This document shows, one piece after another, positions 1 to 11,620 of a DNA stretch of 64,000 nucleotides. The DNA lies in NCBI RefSeq assembly GCF_032854445.1, contig NC_088307.1:15390017-15454016 (forward strand). Direction: 5' to 3'. A program made the position numbers and the translations under genes. The notes beneath the pieces are model-generated. The model did no database searches. It worked only from the letters and a program-made list of their open reading frames with translations, and had not been told where the DNA came from. The DNA comes from Liolophura sinensis. Lineage: Eukaryota; Mollusca; Polyplacophora; Chitonida; Chitonidae. How positions within the stretch are numbered: the stretch's first letter is position 1; every line of letters starts with the position of its first letter.

Positions 1-1689
1 CTTGGTTTGAAAATCCATATTGTACCTGATCAATGGGTATTCTCTTTGAATTTCTCACCTTTCTACTAAGGGAAAGGAAACTTGCTGTCAAATTTTTTGC
101 CACTCCCCTTCCAAAATTTAGACTTTTTGTTAGAGATCATATCTGTCTCGACTAAAGTCAGCTTTTCATGATGCACCACAATATGTCAAAGAAAATAGTT
201 TCATCAAGTAATGTTAAAACACTGGCATATCCACAAAGTGTATGTATCTGTGTCTCTTTTGAGCTTAACTGTTTCTATGATTGAGTTCAAGCCCATAATG
301 TGCAAAAAACTAGGTGTGCACAATCCAAGTGCCGACCCCTGTGTCCCATTGCTGATTTAATCTCTTGACTTTCAGTCCATGTGCTTAATGCATTTCATTT
401 CATTCAGAATTTCCTTGCACATATTTGCTCTCCTATGTATGTTCAGTTTGTGTGGACTGAATTGAATTTGATGTTGTAAATCATAATCTTTCTCTTTTAT
501 TGTATCAAACTGAAGATGTGTGTAGCTTCGTACACTGCAGACGATGGCGGTGGTTTAGTTTGAGTGCGAGACCTCTGCATGAACATGTATATGGGGCTGT
601 TTTGTGACGGATATAAATAAACTTCTGGGCTGCCCCACTGAGCCACCCTTACCTATCTTCAGTTTCATGTGTTTACCTGGATTAATTAAATTAACACCTG
701 AGAACACCTGCCTTACCTGTTGACTTAATACTGGGTTGATTTGGGTTGATTTGGGTTGATGTGTGCCTTGTTTAGAAAATAGCCCGACCCCTGATAACCC
801 TTGTTATCAAGGTAATTAATATTGGACAAGTTTGGCTTCATCACCTGCTAGAGGCAGCTACTTTATTGCCGAAGGGTTAAGAAACATGTGTTAGAGCACT
901 TAGAAAATAAGTATGAAATAAAGGCAAAGCGGTAAATATCTCGTTAAAATGAGTTGTGTATGATCACATTTCCACAGAGTTTAATTGAGGTGCATGTACT
1001 TGCTAGAGCCCATATATAGTTGAATGTATTTGTTTACCTGGTGATACCTTTTATTATCAGGCGCTCCATAACACCATTGCCTTTTACCTGTCAGATTCAA
1101 TTTTAACTCTCCAGGTGAATATCCAGGCAACTTCCTGAAGTGATTTAGGCCAGGTAACCTTTGAGAGCAACAGGTGAGGAAGTCAGCAAAGGTCAGGCAT
1201 GCTGTAACTGGTGATCTTGGATTAAGGCTCCTGCTGCCTTCTATTGTGACACTTCTGGGTGTGTAAGGAGCAGTGGTCAAATCTGGAGAGCTATGTAGAG
1301 CTGTTTTCTATGGTCAAAGGTTTGATCTCATTGTGCATCAGTGGACACAGAAAATGCCTGATGCACCTGTCGTTTAGATAAAAGCTCTCACCTGTCCTAC
1401 CAAGATAGCCCAGTCAGGTTGAGCAGCAGTGTGTCTTGCCTACACAATACCCCTACTGTCCCGACCCTCCCTCCTCAGTACTGGCCAATTCAGGCTAGTG
1501 TACATAGGCACATACAGATATTGGGGTCAGGGAGCACCCCTGGCGCATGCCTTGCAGTGATTTCAGTGTTTTGTTGTTGATAGTCCTGACTTAGCTCTGT
1601 TTAACTAGTCTGGATAATGACATGTACTTCATAATGTCCCAACTGTTGAATGAAAATATATAACGTCTTAAGTTAGCTGCGCCAGGTCG

Positions 1690-2002
1690 TAGTGTCCACT
1701 GGATAGCACAGTTGGTAGAGCGTCCCCTTTCGGGAACGGTAGATCGAGGGTCAATCCAGGGTCGAGTCACACCTAAGACTTTAAAAGAGGAAGTTGTAAC
1801 TTCCTCGCTATCAATATAATTGCTCGGGCGGGGCGGCTTACATGCCTTCAGTAAGTCGTCTCAGTGCAGCAGCACTACATAAAAGAGCGGTGGAAATCCG
1901 TCCTGCAACAAGGAGGCACATAGCATACATCCATAGGATTCCTTTGTCGTCATATGGCTGAAAAATTGTTAAGTACGAGTTAAACCCCAAGCACTCGCTC
2001 TT
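1690..2002 (+). mobile_element. SINE-B copy (tRNA-headed SINE)
   Basis: It has a tRNA-like head with an A-box-like cagttggtagagcg and a B-box-like gggtcgagtcacacc. A body follows with gaggaagttgtaacttcctc and ataaaagagcggtggaaat, and the 3' end is gaaaaattgttaagtacgag then gttaaaccccaagcactcgc. The same body recurs at 53143-53690 and 60985-61316, which defines a family. It is noncoding and would have been mobilised by a LINE. The ends are approximate and I found no clear target-site duplication. Confidence 0.8.
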
Positions 2003-4167
2003 AATGTCCAAGACCTAGGGTGCCTCAAGGCTCGTGCTAAAATACATGTGTTCCCAAAAATATGACAAGTGTGCACACAAACTACTAATGAAAGGCTCAG
2101 TGGAGGTAAAAGAGACAAGAACATTGATAATGGTGTGGTTTAACTATTAATATAATTTTTAATATAATTATTATTCATTATTTATTAGTGTTTGTGACAT
2201 TTTGAGGTTTTTTCAGTGTGGTTTGGCTCATGCATGTGTGGTTGCAATTTAAGTACAAGTTCAAAAGTTTAGGCTAAAATGTAAATGAAAAACCACTTCA
2301 GTTTTTGAATTAGATAATATGCTTTGTTTTTGTTTGCTTTGTTTGTTTTTTACCCTCTTTAAACACCATCCAAGCCTTTATAATCTTCACCTGTATTTTA
2401 ATGGCCTAATTTTGCACTTTGTACCATGTTGAACTAATCACACACTGTTTGCTTTTATGTTGTAATCGGCACATTGTCTGTTGTAATTTCTATAAACACT
2501 ATGTCTAGGTAACTGCTCTATATTTTTTGGGATGAGCTGTCCTGGCAATTTAGTAACCTGGTTATGTAAGCCACACTACAGCTGCATGTTCCGCTATGCC
2601 GGGTCATTTGTGTGATATCTAGGTGACCTCTATTCTGCACGCATGTATGTTAGTGAACTCCTTTTCTATGGCTTTTTTTGTTCACACATTGCCATTGGCC
2701 TATGGTGCAATGTACCAAGTGTGGCTAGGCTCAGCCTGCTGGCTCAGTGCACAGGACTGAAGAACCCGGGAGTTCAAAACAGGCAAATAGCAGGCTGCAG
2801 AAAGCTGTTTACAGCCACCCCTGTCTGCTTTGAATACTCTAACCATTAAACCAATAGTAATTATAACTGCTTCCAGTTCAGTTGCCAACTTTTGATTTCT
2901 GACCTTCTCTACTTCTAAATGAACACCCTGCCTTCTGACCTTATCTGTTGATCTGAGGACTTGCTTGTACCTTGTTGCAGTGTGGTGTGCCTGTCTTAAC
3001 CAAGCAAACTTCAATCAGTAAAAACATATTCCAAAGAGGTTATAATGAAACTTTTATTTTGTTTGCTATGGCACATCAAGAACATGGCTTCCTTTTGTTG
3101 CATTGCATAGCCAGTCGGTGCTGACCTTGGTTCTCTTCTCTTTTCTGCCTAAATTTCCGATCGCTTTGGGCTCATGATGTTGATATTCATTCCCGTAAAG
3201 TCCTTATGAAGGCAAATCATTATGCAAATTGTATAGCTGCATGTATAAGTGTGTTTTATAAACCAGTGGTCCACTTTTTATGAAGTAAAAAAAAAGACTT
3301 ATGTGAGAAATGTTCTGCGCTCAAAGACCCCTGCACATTACATCGAGATGTAAATGCTTCAGGTCAGATGTCAAGTTTTACCTGGTTTAGTCACATGCCA
3401 CGACTGTGACACCAGATTTGAGATAATAAATTTATGAATGCAGTAATGTTTATGTTTAATTACATGTAAAAAGGCTGGTGCATAGACATTTGATACAATT
3501 GTTGCACTTAAAAGAAAGGAGATGATGTATTAGGTATCAAGATCTGTTACATTTGTATGGGGTCAAGTTAAACTTAGTTTCTCGTGTGTCATCTGGAGGT
3601 TAGAAGGGAAGGGAAAGCCTGGTCTGGGGGATATGGGGGGGGGGGGGGGGGGGCTGATTGCCTGTTTATTTAGAGTACATTTTTAGTTTTAACACACACA
3701 TTTACTGTTGCCTTTTACAGGTGACTTGGACCATGATTCCTAGGTTTAAGACCATTAGTAGTGGCTTTGCCTTGCTAATGGCACTAAGCATTTAAGCCAG
3801 GTGTTTCTCCTATGTTCACACATTTATTGCAGTGTCTTAATGGCTTCCTGTTGGAATTTAAAAAAGAAACTGTTACAGGGCTTAAGGATTAAACCCCATG
3901 CTGATCATAGTCAAAAAAAGAAAAGCTTTGTCACCTCTACCACAGCACACTGTAACACTAAGGGTGTCTTGATTATATCACATGACCTCAGGCCTGGACA
4001 CTTTGGGCTCCCTTTTTCACAAAAGAGCAACTTTAGAAGGGAGATTACTTACCAGATAGGCACTTGAGTGGCTCATGCTCACCCTCAGGCCCTACCCCCC
4101 ACCCCCTCCCCCCAAGACACACTTCAGGGTCCAGGGGGCTATGGCCTGAATACTGTGACATTCTTTT

Positions 4168-4739
4168 TTATTTTAAGGCCTTTTACAAGCACGTCTGAAA
4201 GTGCATTTTTGTATTTTAAATTTCAGGTGAAATACAGCACATCAAAAGTTTTCTTTTCATTACACATGTAATCTCTTTTGATTTGGTGACACTTTCTCAC
4301 AAAGACATACATGTGGTGGTTATGCAACATTGATCTTGTCTGAGGCCTAGTGCCATATAGGTTATCTTCACTGCCCACCTTTTGACATGTAAATGTCTTT
4401 GAGCAGAGTGTAATTCTGCATTATTCAAGGCCATAGAATGCCTCACCTTTTGTCTAAATACAGTATAATGTTAATTACATGAGTTTCAAATTGCAGTTTT
4501 CTGCAAAAGGATACATGTATTCTGGAATCATATCCAACTTGGGTGAGAAGTGGACATTTTCATTACACGTATACAGGCAACAGAAGTAGCCTTTGTAAAC
4601 AATACGTTGCATTCGCATAATGTTTTTTTTTTTCTGGTTTTGTGTAATGAAAAGAAAACTTTTGATGCGCCGTATTTCACCTGAAATTTCAAATACAAAA
4701 ATGCACTTTCAGACGTGCTTGTAAAAGGCCTTAAAATAA
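4168..4739. mobile_element. Candidate foldback/MITE with 98-bp inverted arms
   Basis: The segment 4168-4265 is repeated in inverted orientation at 4642-4739 with only a few mismatches. Both arms contain ggccttttacaagcacgtct and gaaagtgcatttttgtatt in the corresponding orientation. The 376 bp between them have no coding potential. Long near-identical arms around a short noncoding core fit a foldback element or MITE. No target-site duplication is evident and no family was recognised. It could instead be a local inverted duplication. Confidence 0.5.
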
Positions 4740-5700
4740 TTTTAAATACTTTTCATCTAAGCATTACAGTTTTTTCTGATCTGAAATTAATCAAACTTTA
4801 CAAAAATTTAATGGGCCCCTTAAGGTGGATGAAATTATGAGAATCCAGCAAAATGTTCCTCTTGAATAATCTTAACTTCAAGTGAAATGCAGTAGATGAC
4901 TGCATGCTGAAAATTGTGCAGTTTGAAGGTTCTTTTTCCCTTCCCAGCCACAAGTACTGTATGTGTAGTCTAATAGCTGTTTCGTCGTTTTTAGGATGTT
5001 AAAAGGAAGGACATTATCTGTTGGAGAGGGGAACTATTAATAACATTAGGGACTTCAACCTGCATTCCCCTCCCCCCCTCCCCCCCCCCCCCAATTCTAC
5101 AAAGTGTCTGCCAGGGTTAAGAAAGAAGCTTTTTGACTGTCAATTTTGAAGACTTCAGCCAAGCTGTCTTGGTCTTGCACTGGTCACTTGATCAAAGTAT
5201 CTACGGGTTCACTGGTCATTCCCATCTTTACTGTAGTGACCAATCAAGCTTGACCAATGTCTGTGGACTCAGCTCAAGGCACACTTCAGTGGAGAGCTGC
5301 CCAGAAAAAGAAGATACTGCCTTGACAGCTGGTTTAGGTTTTATCTTCATGCTGGAGTGAACAGCATGCATTGCTTTGTGCTGGCCTCTTTCCTTGTCCC
5401 TCTCTGTCTGGTGGACACAGGCCAGCCTGAGGGACTATTACAAGTCAATTTGTTTTTGTATGCCACCTTAAACTGCTGTAATTGTTCTAGACTCTAGACC
5501 TTCGGTATTTTGGGACCTTTCTGTAGAATACATCCATCTACTTCTGACTGGAAATCAGCCGTTGAAGAATACTACATAACTTGGCTCTAATTTTGACTTG
5601 TAAGCCCTAGCTAAAAGGCTTTATTACAAAATCCAGTGCCACTCTCGCTATTTGTCTGCTTAGCTGACTGTCATTTGAATCTTTATCCTGTCAGAAAAAC

Positions 5701-5775
5701 CTGTGCACAAAAAGACAGGGTGACATGTTACAGGTAGCCTGTGCGCTAAAAGACAGGGTGACATGTTACATGTAG
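5701..5775. repeat. 38-bp tandem duplication
   Basis: Two adjacent copies, 5701-5738 and 5739-5775, share aagacagggtgacatgttac with a few differences. It is noncoding. Confidence 0.8.
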
Positions 5776-7409
5776 ACTAGGTGTTCTGGCGTAGGTTTCA
5801 TGTTGTGATGGTTAATAGTCTAAACTTTGCATTTCTAATGTACACTCCTTGGTTTTAGTTTTTCAAAACTTTTCTGATTTTATTTCGGCTCATTCAGAAA
5901 TGTGTCAACACACCTGTACTCTGATGTTTATATCTGACCTATCGTTTCAAGAAGAACATTGCACATGCGCCTATCTTGTGAGGGCGTAAGAATAACAAAG
6001 TTCATTACAGCCTCAGTATAGCACGCCGTTGCCAAATGTGTTTTGTGAAATGCTTTCTTATTGTTAGTTTACTGTAAACACGTGAGATTTTTTGTTATCA
6101 AAACATTCAAGCATTCCAGCACCATCTGATGAGTCTAATCCTGCAAAGCTAGCCTAGTCTCGCGGAATCACAGGCCTAAACTGATATAAAGAACTCGGTG
6201 CATGTTGAACATTTCCACAGACTGAATTCAAGTCACATAGTTTCATCTACTTTATTTTTAAATAACAAAAGTGACGCATTTGGTATACATTTCATGCATG
6301 TCTGCTCTTATCAGAAGTAGCTGATGGAACTTAGACGTCTCAGATGTAACCATCTACAACCTCTTCCATTTTTCATGGAAAAATCCATTTTTTTTTGCTT
6401 ATTCTCATGGAATATTCAAAAGCTTAGGCCTAAAATATCATATAACATATGGGTCACACACCAGCAGTAGGAAAAAAGCAAATGACGTGGCATTATTTAC
6501 ATATATTTCTTGGTGAAAAATCATCATTTATTTGTAGTTGTAGCCATTCTCACCTGAAAGTACACCACAGATTTTTGGGGAACAAGATTTGGGCCGCATT
6601 TTATCTGAGTGCGCGCTATGTTGAGGCGTCCTATAACGAGGCTACATTGTAGTTCCATCAGTCTTCACAAGAAGCACTGGTACAAACTGCCTGTGGATCT
6701 ATTCCCGCTATTCAAAGTTAATTACCAGTATCAGTGGATAACATTAGCAACATTTGCTGTTCTCCAGAAAGGATACATGTACACTAACATCAAATTTCAT
6801 TTATTTCTTTGGCTGTATTTTATTTTTCAAGCCCCTTTAAAATTGGGTCACTGCGTAAGTGACTGATTGAATTTTCAAAACTTTTTCAGTTAGTTGGAGG
6901 CACTAGTTTGTGGGCCCAGTTGTTTGAGGCTAATCTGGGTCAGGGTAGCCCCAGTGGGGGTTGTTTACCCAGAACTCTGAAGCCTGGACTTGCCTTTGTA
7001 CCCCTCTTGAGCGCAGGGGAAGCCAAAGGTCTGTGTCAGCGGCTGCATGGCTGTGGTCTCCTTAAGCCTTAAGCTCAGGAATGGAGCAGGAGGATATGAG
7101 ATTTTCAGATTTATTGAGACATGCTTGAAATTTGGAGTGGAGACTTGCTTCCCGCCTTCAGCCTGGCTGCTGCCCTCCCCCATACCTCTTAGAAAAACAG
7201 ATGCTTAAGCCTAGAAGCCTTACTTCCACACAACTTCCAAAAAAAAAAAAAAAAAAGAACATTGAGAAAAAAATGTGTTGGTGGAAAATACAGAACTGAG
7301 AAAACCTTTAAAAGAAATGAGTTTTTTTTTGTTGTCATAAGTCAACTTTGCTACAAAAGTCAAGGCTACTATATTTTTATCATATAGACATAAATCCTAA
7401 ATGTACATT

Positions 7410-7453
7410 GAATATTCTTGAGTACGGCGTAAGACACCAATCAGATAAATAAA
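7410..7453 (+). mobile_element. SINE-A 3' tail fragment
   Basis: The segment has aatattcttgagtacggcgt followed by a variant of the caccaat...aaataaa terminus, which matches the 3' end of full SINE-A copies. Only the last ~44 bp are present, as expected of a severely 5'-truncated or decayed copy. Confidence 0.7.
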
Positions 7454-8739
7454 GTAGTAGTACATTGTGTGTGGGACTTAAGTGCATAGAAATCCGAATG
7501 ATATAAGTTAGAATAGGTTAGAATGATATCCGAAGTTATATGCATGCACCTTTTATCAGAATTAAGTGTGGAACATTTCAACATAGAATTTAGATAAGCG
7601 TCTTAAAATTTGTCTGCTGGTTTATGAAATCTTGTGTACATGGAAATGTTCAGGCAGTTGTACTCCACTTATATGTACATGTATTTACTATTGGGGAGTA
7701 GCATTTGTGTGCTCCTGCCAATTTAGAATTATTTGATGAAAAGTAGTTGATAATTAAATATACATTCATTTTAATAGAATATCACAAGCTGACTTTGACA
7801 TAAGTGTCAGAATATCACACATTAAGTCACATTAACTTTACTGGCATGCAATTTAAATGCATTGTTTTAGCAACTGTACATTTATTTACTTCTATGGTAA
7901 AAGACTCTTTGGAGTGATTCGGAGTCTCTACAACACCTTTTAGAATTTGCTAAGCTGAATGAAGATGTTCTAGAAGTGTTTGTTACTCACAGAACTGATG
8001 AGTGGAAATTTATTGTACTCAGCCACACGGGGTCGTAAATCAATATTTTGCAGGTGTCTGATCTTGCGATCATAGTCTAAGTAAGTCTGTAAGTTTGTAA
8101 CATTGATTAGACAAAAGGATCAAGGCATATTGAGTTGTGGATAGTGCTAGAGCTTAATTAATTATTCATTTAGCTAATAGCAGGTAACACTGCTAACGAG
8201 GTGAGGTAACAGAGTCTTGGCAGAGGGATCAATATATTGATTTCCAATATAGCTCCTCTACAGTTTGATTAAGAGCAGTCAGCTGAAGATTTGGAGTGAA
8301 CTAAAAAGTTTGCACTTTTAAAATTGTAAAATGTTTAAAATTTGATAAGTTAATCATCCTGGTATATAATTTTTGTGATTTTTGACTTTGTTTGGAAAAT
8401 CGTCTTCCAAACAAGTTTTAGCTGTACATGTAACAAGTTGCAGTGTGATTTGCTGTGGAACAGTGCTTGTATACATATATACATGTAGCCTCAGTCTTTG
8501 ATACCAAACCTACCGAGGTTTCAGGTAACACCACTGGTTTCTAAAACCTTTGCATCATAGATGCAAGTTCAAACCTGGTCTTTGACATGGAACTGGTGGA
8601 CTTCCTCACTTTCATTTCTTGCGAGAATCATGTGACATTATGTAGTGGAAGACACTTACTTTTACATGTACTTGTATATATTATGTTTGTGCAATCTTAC
8701 ATTCATCAGTAAATTTAGCATAGGTTGCTAGTTTACCCC

Positions 8740-8840
8740 CAGACAATCCAGTTTCCTCCACCCATAAAACTGACTGCTGTTGTATAAACTGTGAAATATT
8801 CTTGAGTATGGCATTAAACAATGAATCAGTCAATCAATCA
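8740..8840 (+). mobile_element. Degenerate SINE-A-like 3' half
   Basis: The segment contains ccagtttcctccaccca, then gctgttgtataa, then gaaatattcttgagtatggc, in the same order as the SINE-A 3' half but diverged. A B-box-like gcaagttcaaacctggtc near 8562-8579 may be the head of the same old element. Confidence 0.5.
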
Positions 8841-10215
8841 ACGTTCGCCCTCCTGTACATGACACAGTACCTGTGCAGGTATCCTTACCTGTGTGGATGT
8901 CATGCCTGGTGATGATGTTGATTAACACAGGTAAATGTCAGGTGTGTTTACCAGACACAAAGGAAGTGGGAGCAGGTCAACTGTGTAGGAGGTTGTGTGT
9001 TAGCCTGTTACACTGAAGTTAATGTTAACCGAGCAGTTGTCTTGACTGGAAGGGCTTAGCGCTAGGAACTGTGTTTATATTTAGTTTTCCCAGGAGTAAA
9101 AACGGCCAAAGTTTTCCTCAAACATAAAGACAAAAGATGTGTTGTGTTAATGCCTGCTGCTGTACATGTACCTGGGTCCCACGACAGTTTTGTGAATGAC
9201 TCCGTGGGCTACATGTATTTTCTTCTTGCCCCCACCCCCCCCCCTCTTGTGTGGAGCTTACCTAGATATATTGCTCTAGGTGTTGCGTTGCTTTGTTTTA
9301 CTTGTGTGTTTTATTTCTGCATGGGGTTAAATATTTAATGTGAGTCAACAATGTATGTGATTAGCATCAAGGAAGCTATGGCCTCATTTAGGTATAACAT
9401 ACTGTATGAGAGAAGTGGTTGTTAAAACTCTTTATTTTTAAGGAATTTTTATTTTGTTTTTCTGGTTCACAAAGACAAATACCAGTATTGAAAACTTTGT
9501 GGGAGTGAGCCTAGCTAAGTTTAGCACCTTGTCATACTGTACACATGTAGACCATTGAAAAGAGTGTGCTCTTCCTCACAGTTGCATGCTTTAAAAATAT
9601 TCTCATATGTACCTCAAGTTGATAAATTAAAGTCAGCACAAAGATCTGCTGTGGGCGACTCCATTTTGCCTAAGAACTAGGCCTGAAGTCTTCTGTGTTA
9701 GGAGAATTTCCGTCGGAAACCTCCGAAGTGCAGTTTGTACATTTCCGGTAGAATTCTTCTTCCCAGAAGGTAGCGAACAGTACCGTTTGTTTTCCACTTG
9801 ATGATCGGAAAACCGGAATGTTGGACGTACATGTAGGTTCTGAGTTTACACGAACAAGCCAGCAGTTTTAACGACTCATTGGCCGAGAGGCAAAACACCC
9901 CCAGCATAAATTACAGGGTGTTAAACATGGAGGACATGATGGACTCAGCTATTTATGCCAGTTTCAGGCCCTTACATGTAGGGTGAGGAAAAATCGCAAA
10001 ATTATGCAGCAGGCACCACCAGATAGAAAAAATTGTGCTCTTTTTGTGCTCACCTACAGTGTCATGTTTTTTAAGTTTTCTTCTCCTTTAATCGTCACTG
10101 TCAACTTTAAATACTTGCACATGTATCACACAGTAATGATGTAAAGCCAGACAACATCTTACAGGGAAATTGAAGGTTCTTTGGTGACAGTCATTTGTGC
10201 ATTAAAGAAAGTTTA

Positions 10216-10470
10216 GGGTCCTCTGTAGCTCAGTTGGTTAGCGCGCTAGCGCAGCATAATGAACCAGGAGTCTCTCACCAATGTGGTCGCTGTGAGTTCA
10301 AGTCCAGCTCATGCTGGCTTCCTCTCTCTCTTCCTTTGCCAGCAGCCTGCGGATGGTCATGGGTTTACTCCAGGCTCTGCCCGCTTTCCTCCCACCATAA
10401 TGCTGGCGCCGTCCTATAAGTGAAATATTCCTAAGTACGGCGTAAAACACCAATCAAATAAATAAATAAA
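10216..10470 (+). mobile_element. SINE-A copy, near full length
   Basis: The head is tRNA-like: A-box region tagctcagttggttagcgcg and B-box region gagttcaagtccag. The body carries gcctgcggatggtc and tttcctcccaccataatgct, and the tail is caccaatcaaataaataaa. The flanks aaagttt and aaagttt on either side may be a short target-site duplication. This copy serves as the reference for the other SINE-A calls. It is not a tRNA gene, because no cloverleaf closes beyond the B box. Confidence 0.85.
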
Positions 10471-10634
10471 GTTTGTAAAATGCAACTCAGTATTCAAGTG
10501 AGCTTTTAAAAAGTGTTGTGAATGGAAGAAGTGGAATGTGAAAACTAAACTTTTTATCAGTAAGCCCTCATATTTTTGTTTAATTTAATTGCTAGTTGTA
10601 TTACAGCTTTGTAAGCGTTCTGGCAGTAAAATGG

Positions 10635-10674
10635 CTTGGTACATGTAGAGTTATCTTGGTACATGTAGAGTTAT
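10635..10674. repeat. 20-bp perfect tandem duplication
   Basis: cttggtacatgtagagttat occurs twice in direct succession. Confidence 0.9.
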
Positions 10675-11560
10675 GACAAAAAGTCGGGCTTCAGTTGGTT
10701 TCTGTGACAAACTCTTAAGGACACAGGTGATCTTCAGATGAAGAAGTTTACATAGTGCTTTACCTGTACTTACATGTAGTTTCTTCTGCCATTTTTCTTA
10801 CTATGGCTGTCCAGATGTAGCCAATCAATGATGTTCTGCTTGGTGTCAAGCAAGCAAATATATAAATACATGGTTCTAATATCCTTAAGGCCATCATGGA
10901 GCAGATTTGCCTCCCTTGACCTGCAAATCACCTGACTGGGCAAAGATAAATTGTCCTTTTACCAAGTGCATGAACAACAGCACTGTTTATTTATTATTTC
11001 GTCTGATTCTCATTAGATAAGAAGAAGAAAAAAAAAAGAGCGCATCTGTATATATTGCTAAGTGTTGGCTGAATGTCGGAGCTTTCAGCTGAGGCTACAT
11101 ATAGCCTCCAGTGTAACGCACGTTAAGGCCTCCTTTTGTCCTTATTAGCAAGGCTTGAACGCGTAATTTGCCCTACAGATATAAACTCACAATGCTATTG
11201 TTCCCATCCATTGTGAAATTGCCCGCCAGTATCACACCACATGTTCGCGGTTTTGTTGTATCCATGTGACATTAAATGAGTATTAGCCTAAATATACACG
11301 TACCTAATAGAGAATTTGTTGTGCAAAAGTACACTTTTGGCCGGAACTTTTAGACAAACAGGCAATAAGTTGTTAATTTGAGTTGAGACTACATGTACAT
11401 TGTACATCATAAATATGGAAGGATGGAATTTTCGATGTTCATGTTTTCCACAGAAACTGAAGTTCAGTTTATTTGAATAATTCAAATAAGTCAACAAATA
11501 AACCAACACCTATATGCACAGCTGTGGTGGATGGGACTTCATTAACTGTTACTTTTAGAT

Positions 11561-11620
11561 GGAAGTTAACACCAGTGTAACAGAGTACCTGGAAGTTAAC
11601 ACCTGTGTAACAGAGTATTT
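11561..11620. repeat. 30-bp tandem duplication
   Basis: Two adjacent copies begin with ggaagttaacacc and continue with gtgtaacagagta. They differ at a few positions and have no coding role. Confidence 0.85.

Noticed and set aside
10216-10300. tRNA gene
   Set aside because: The A- and B-box-like text is the head of SINE-A; no acceptor stem or intact cloverleaf, and the same head recurs with the same body elsewhere.
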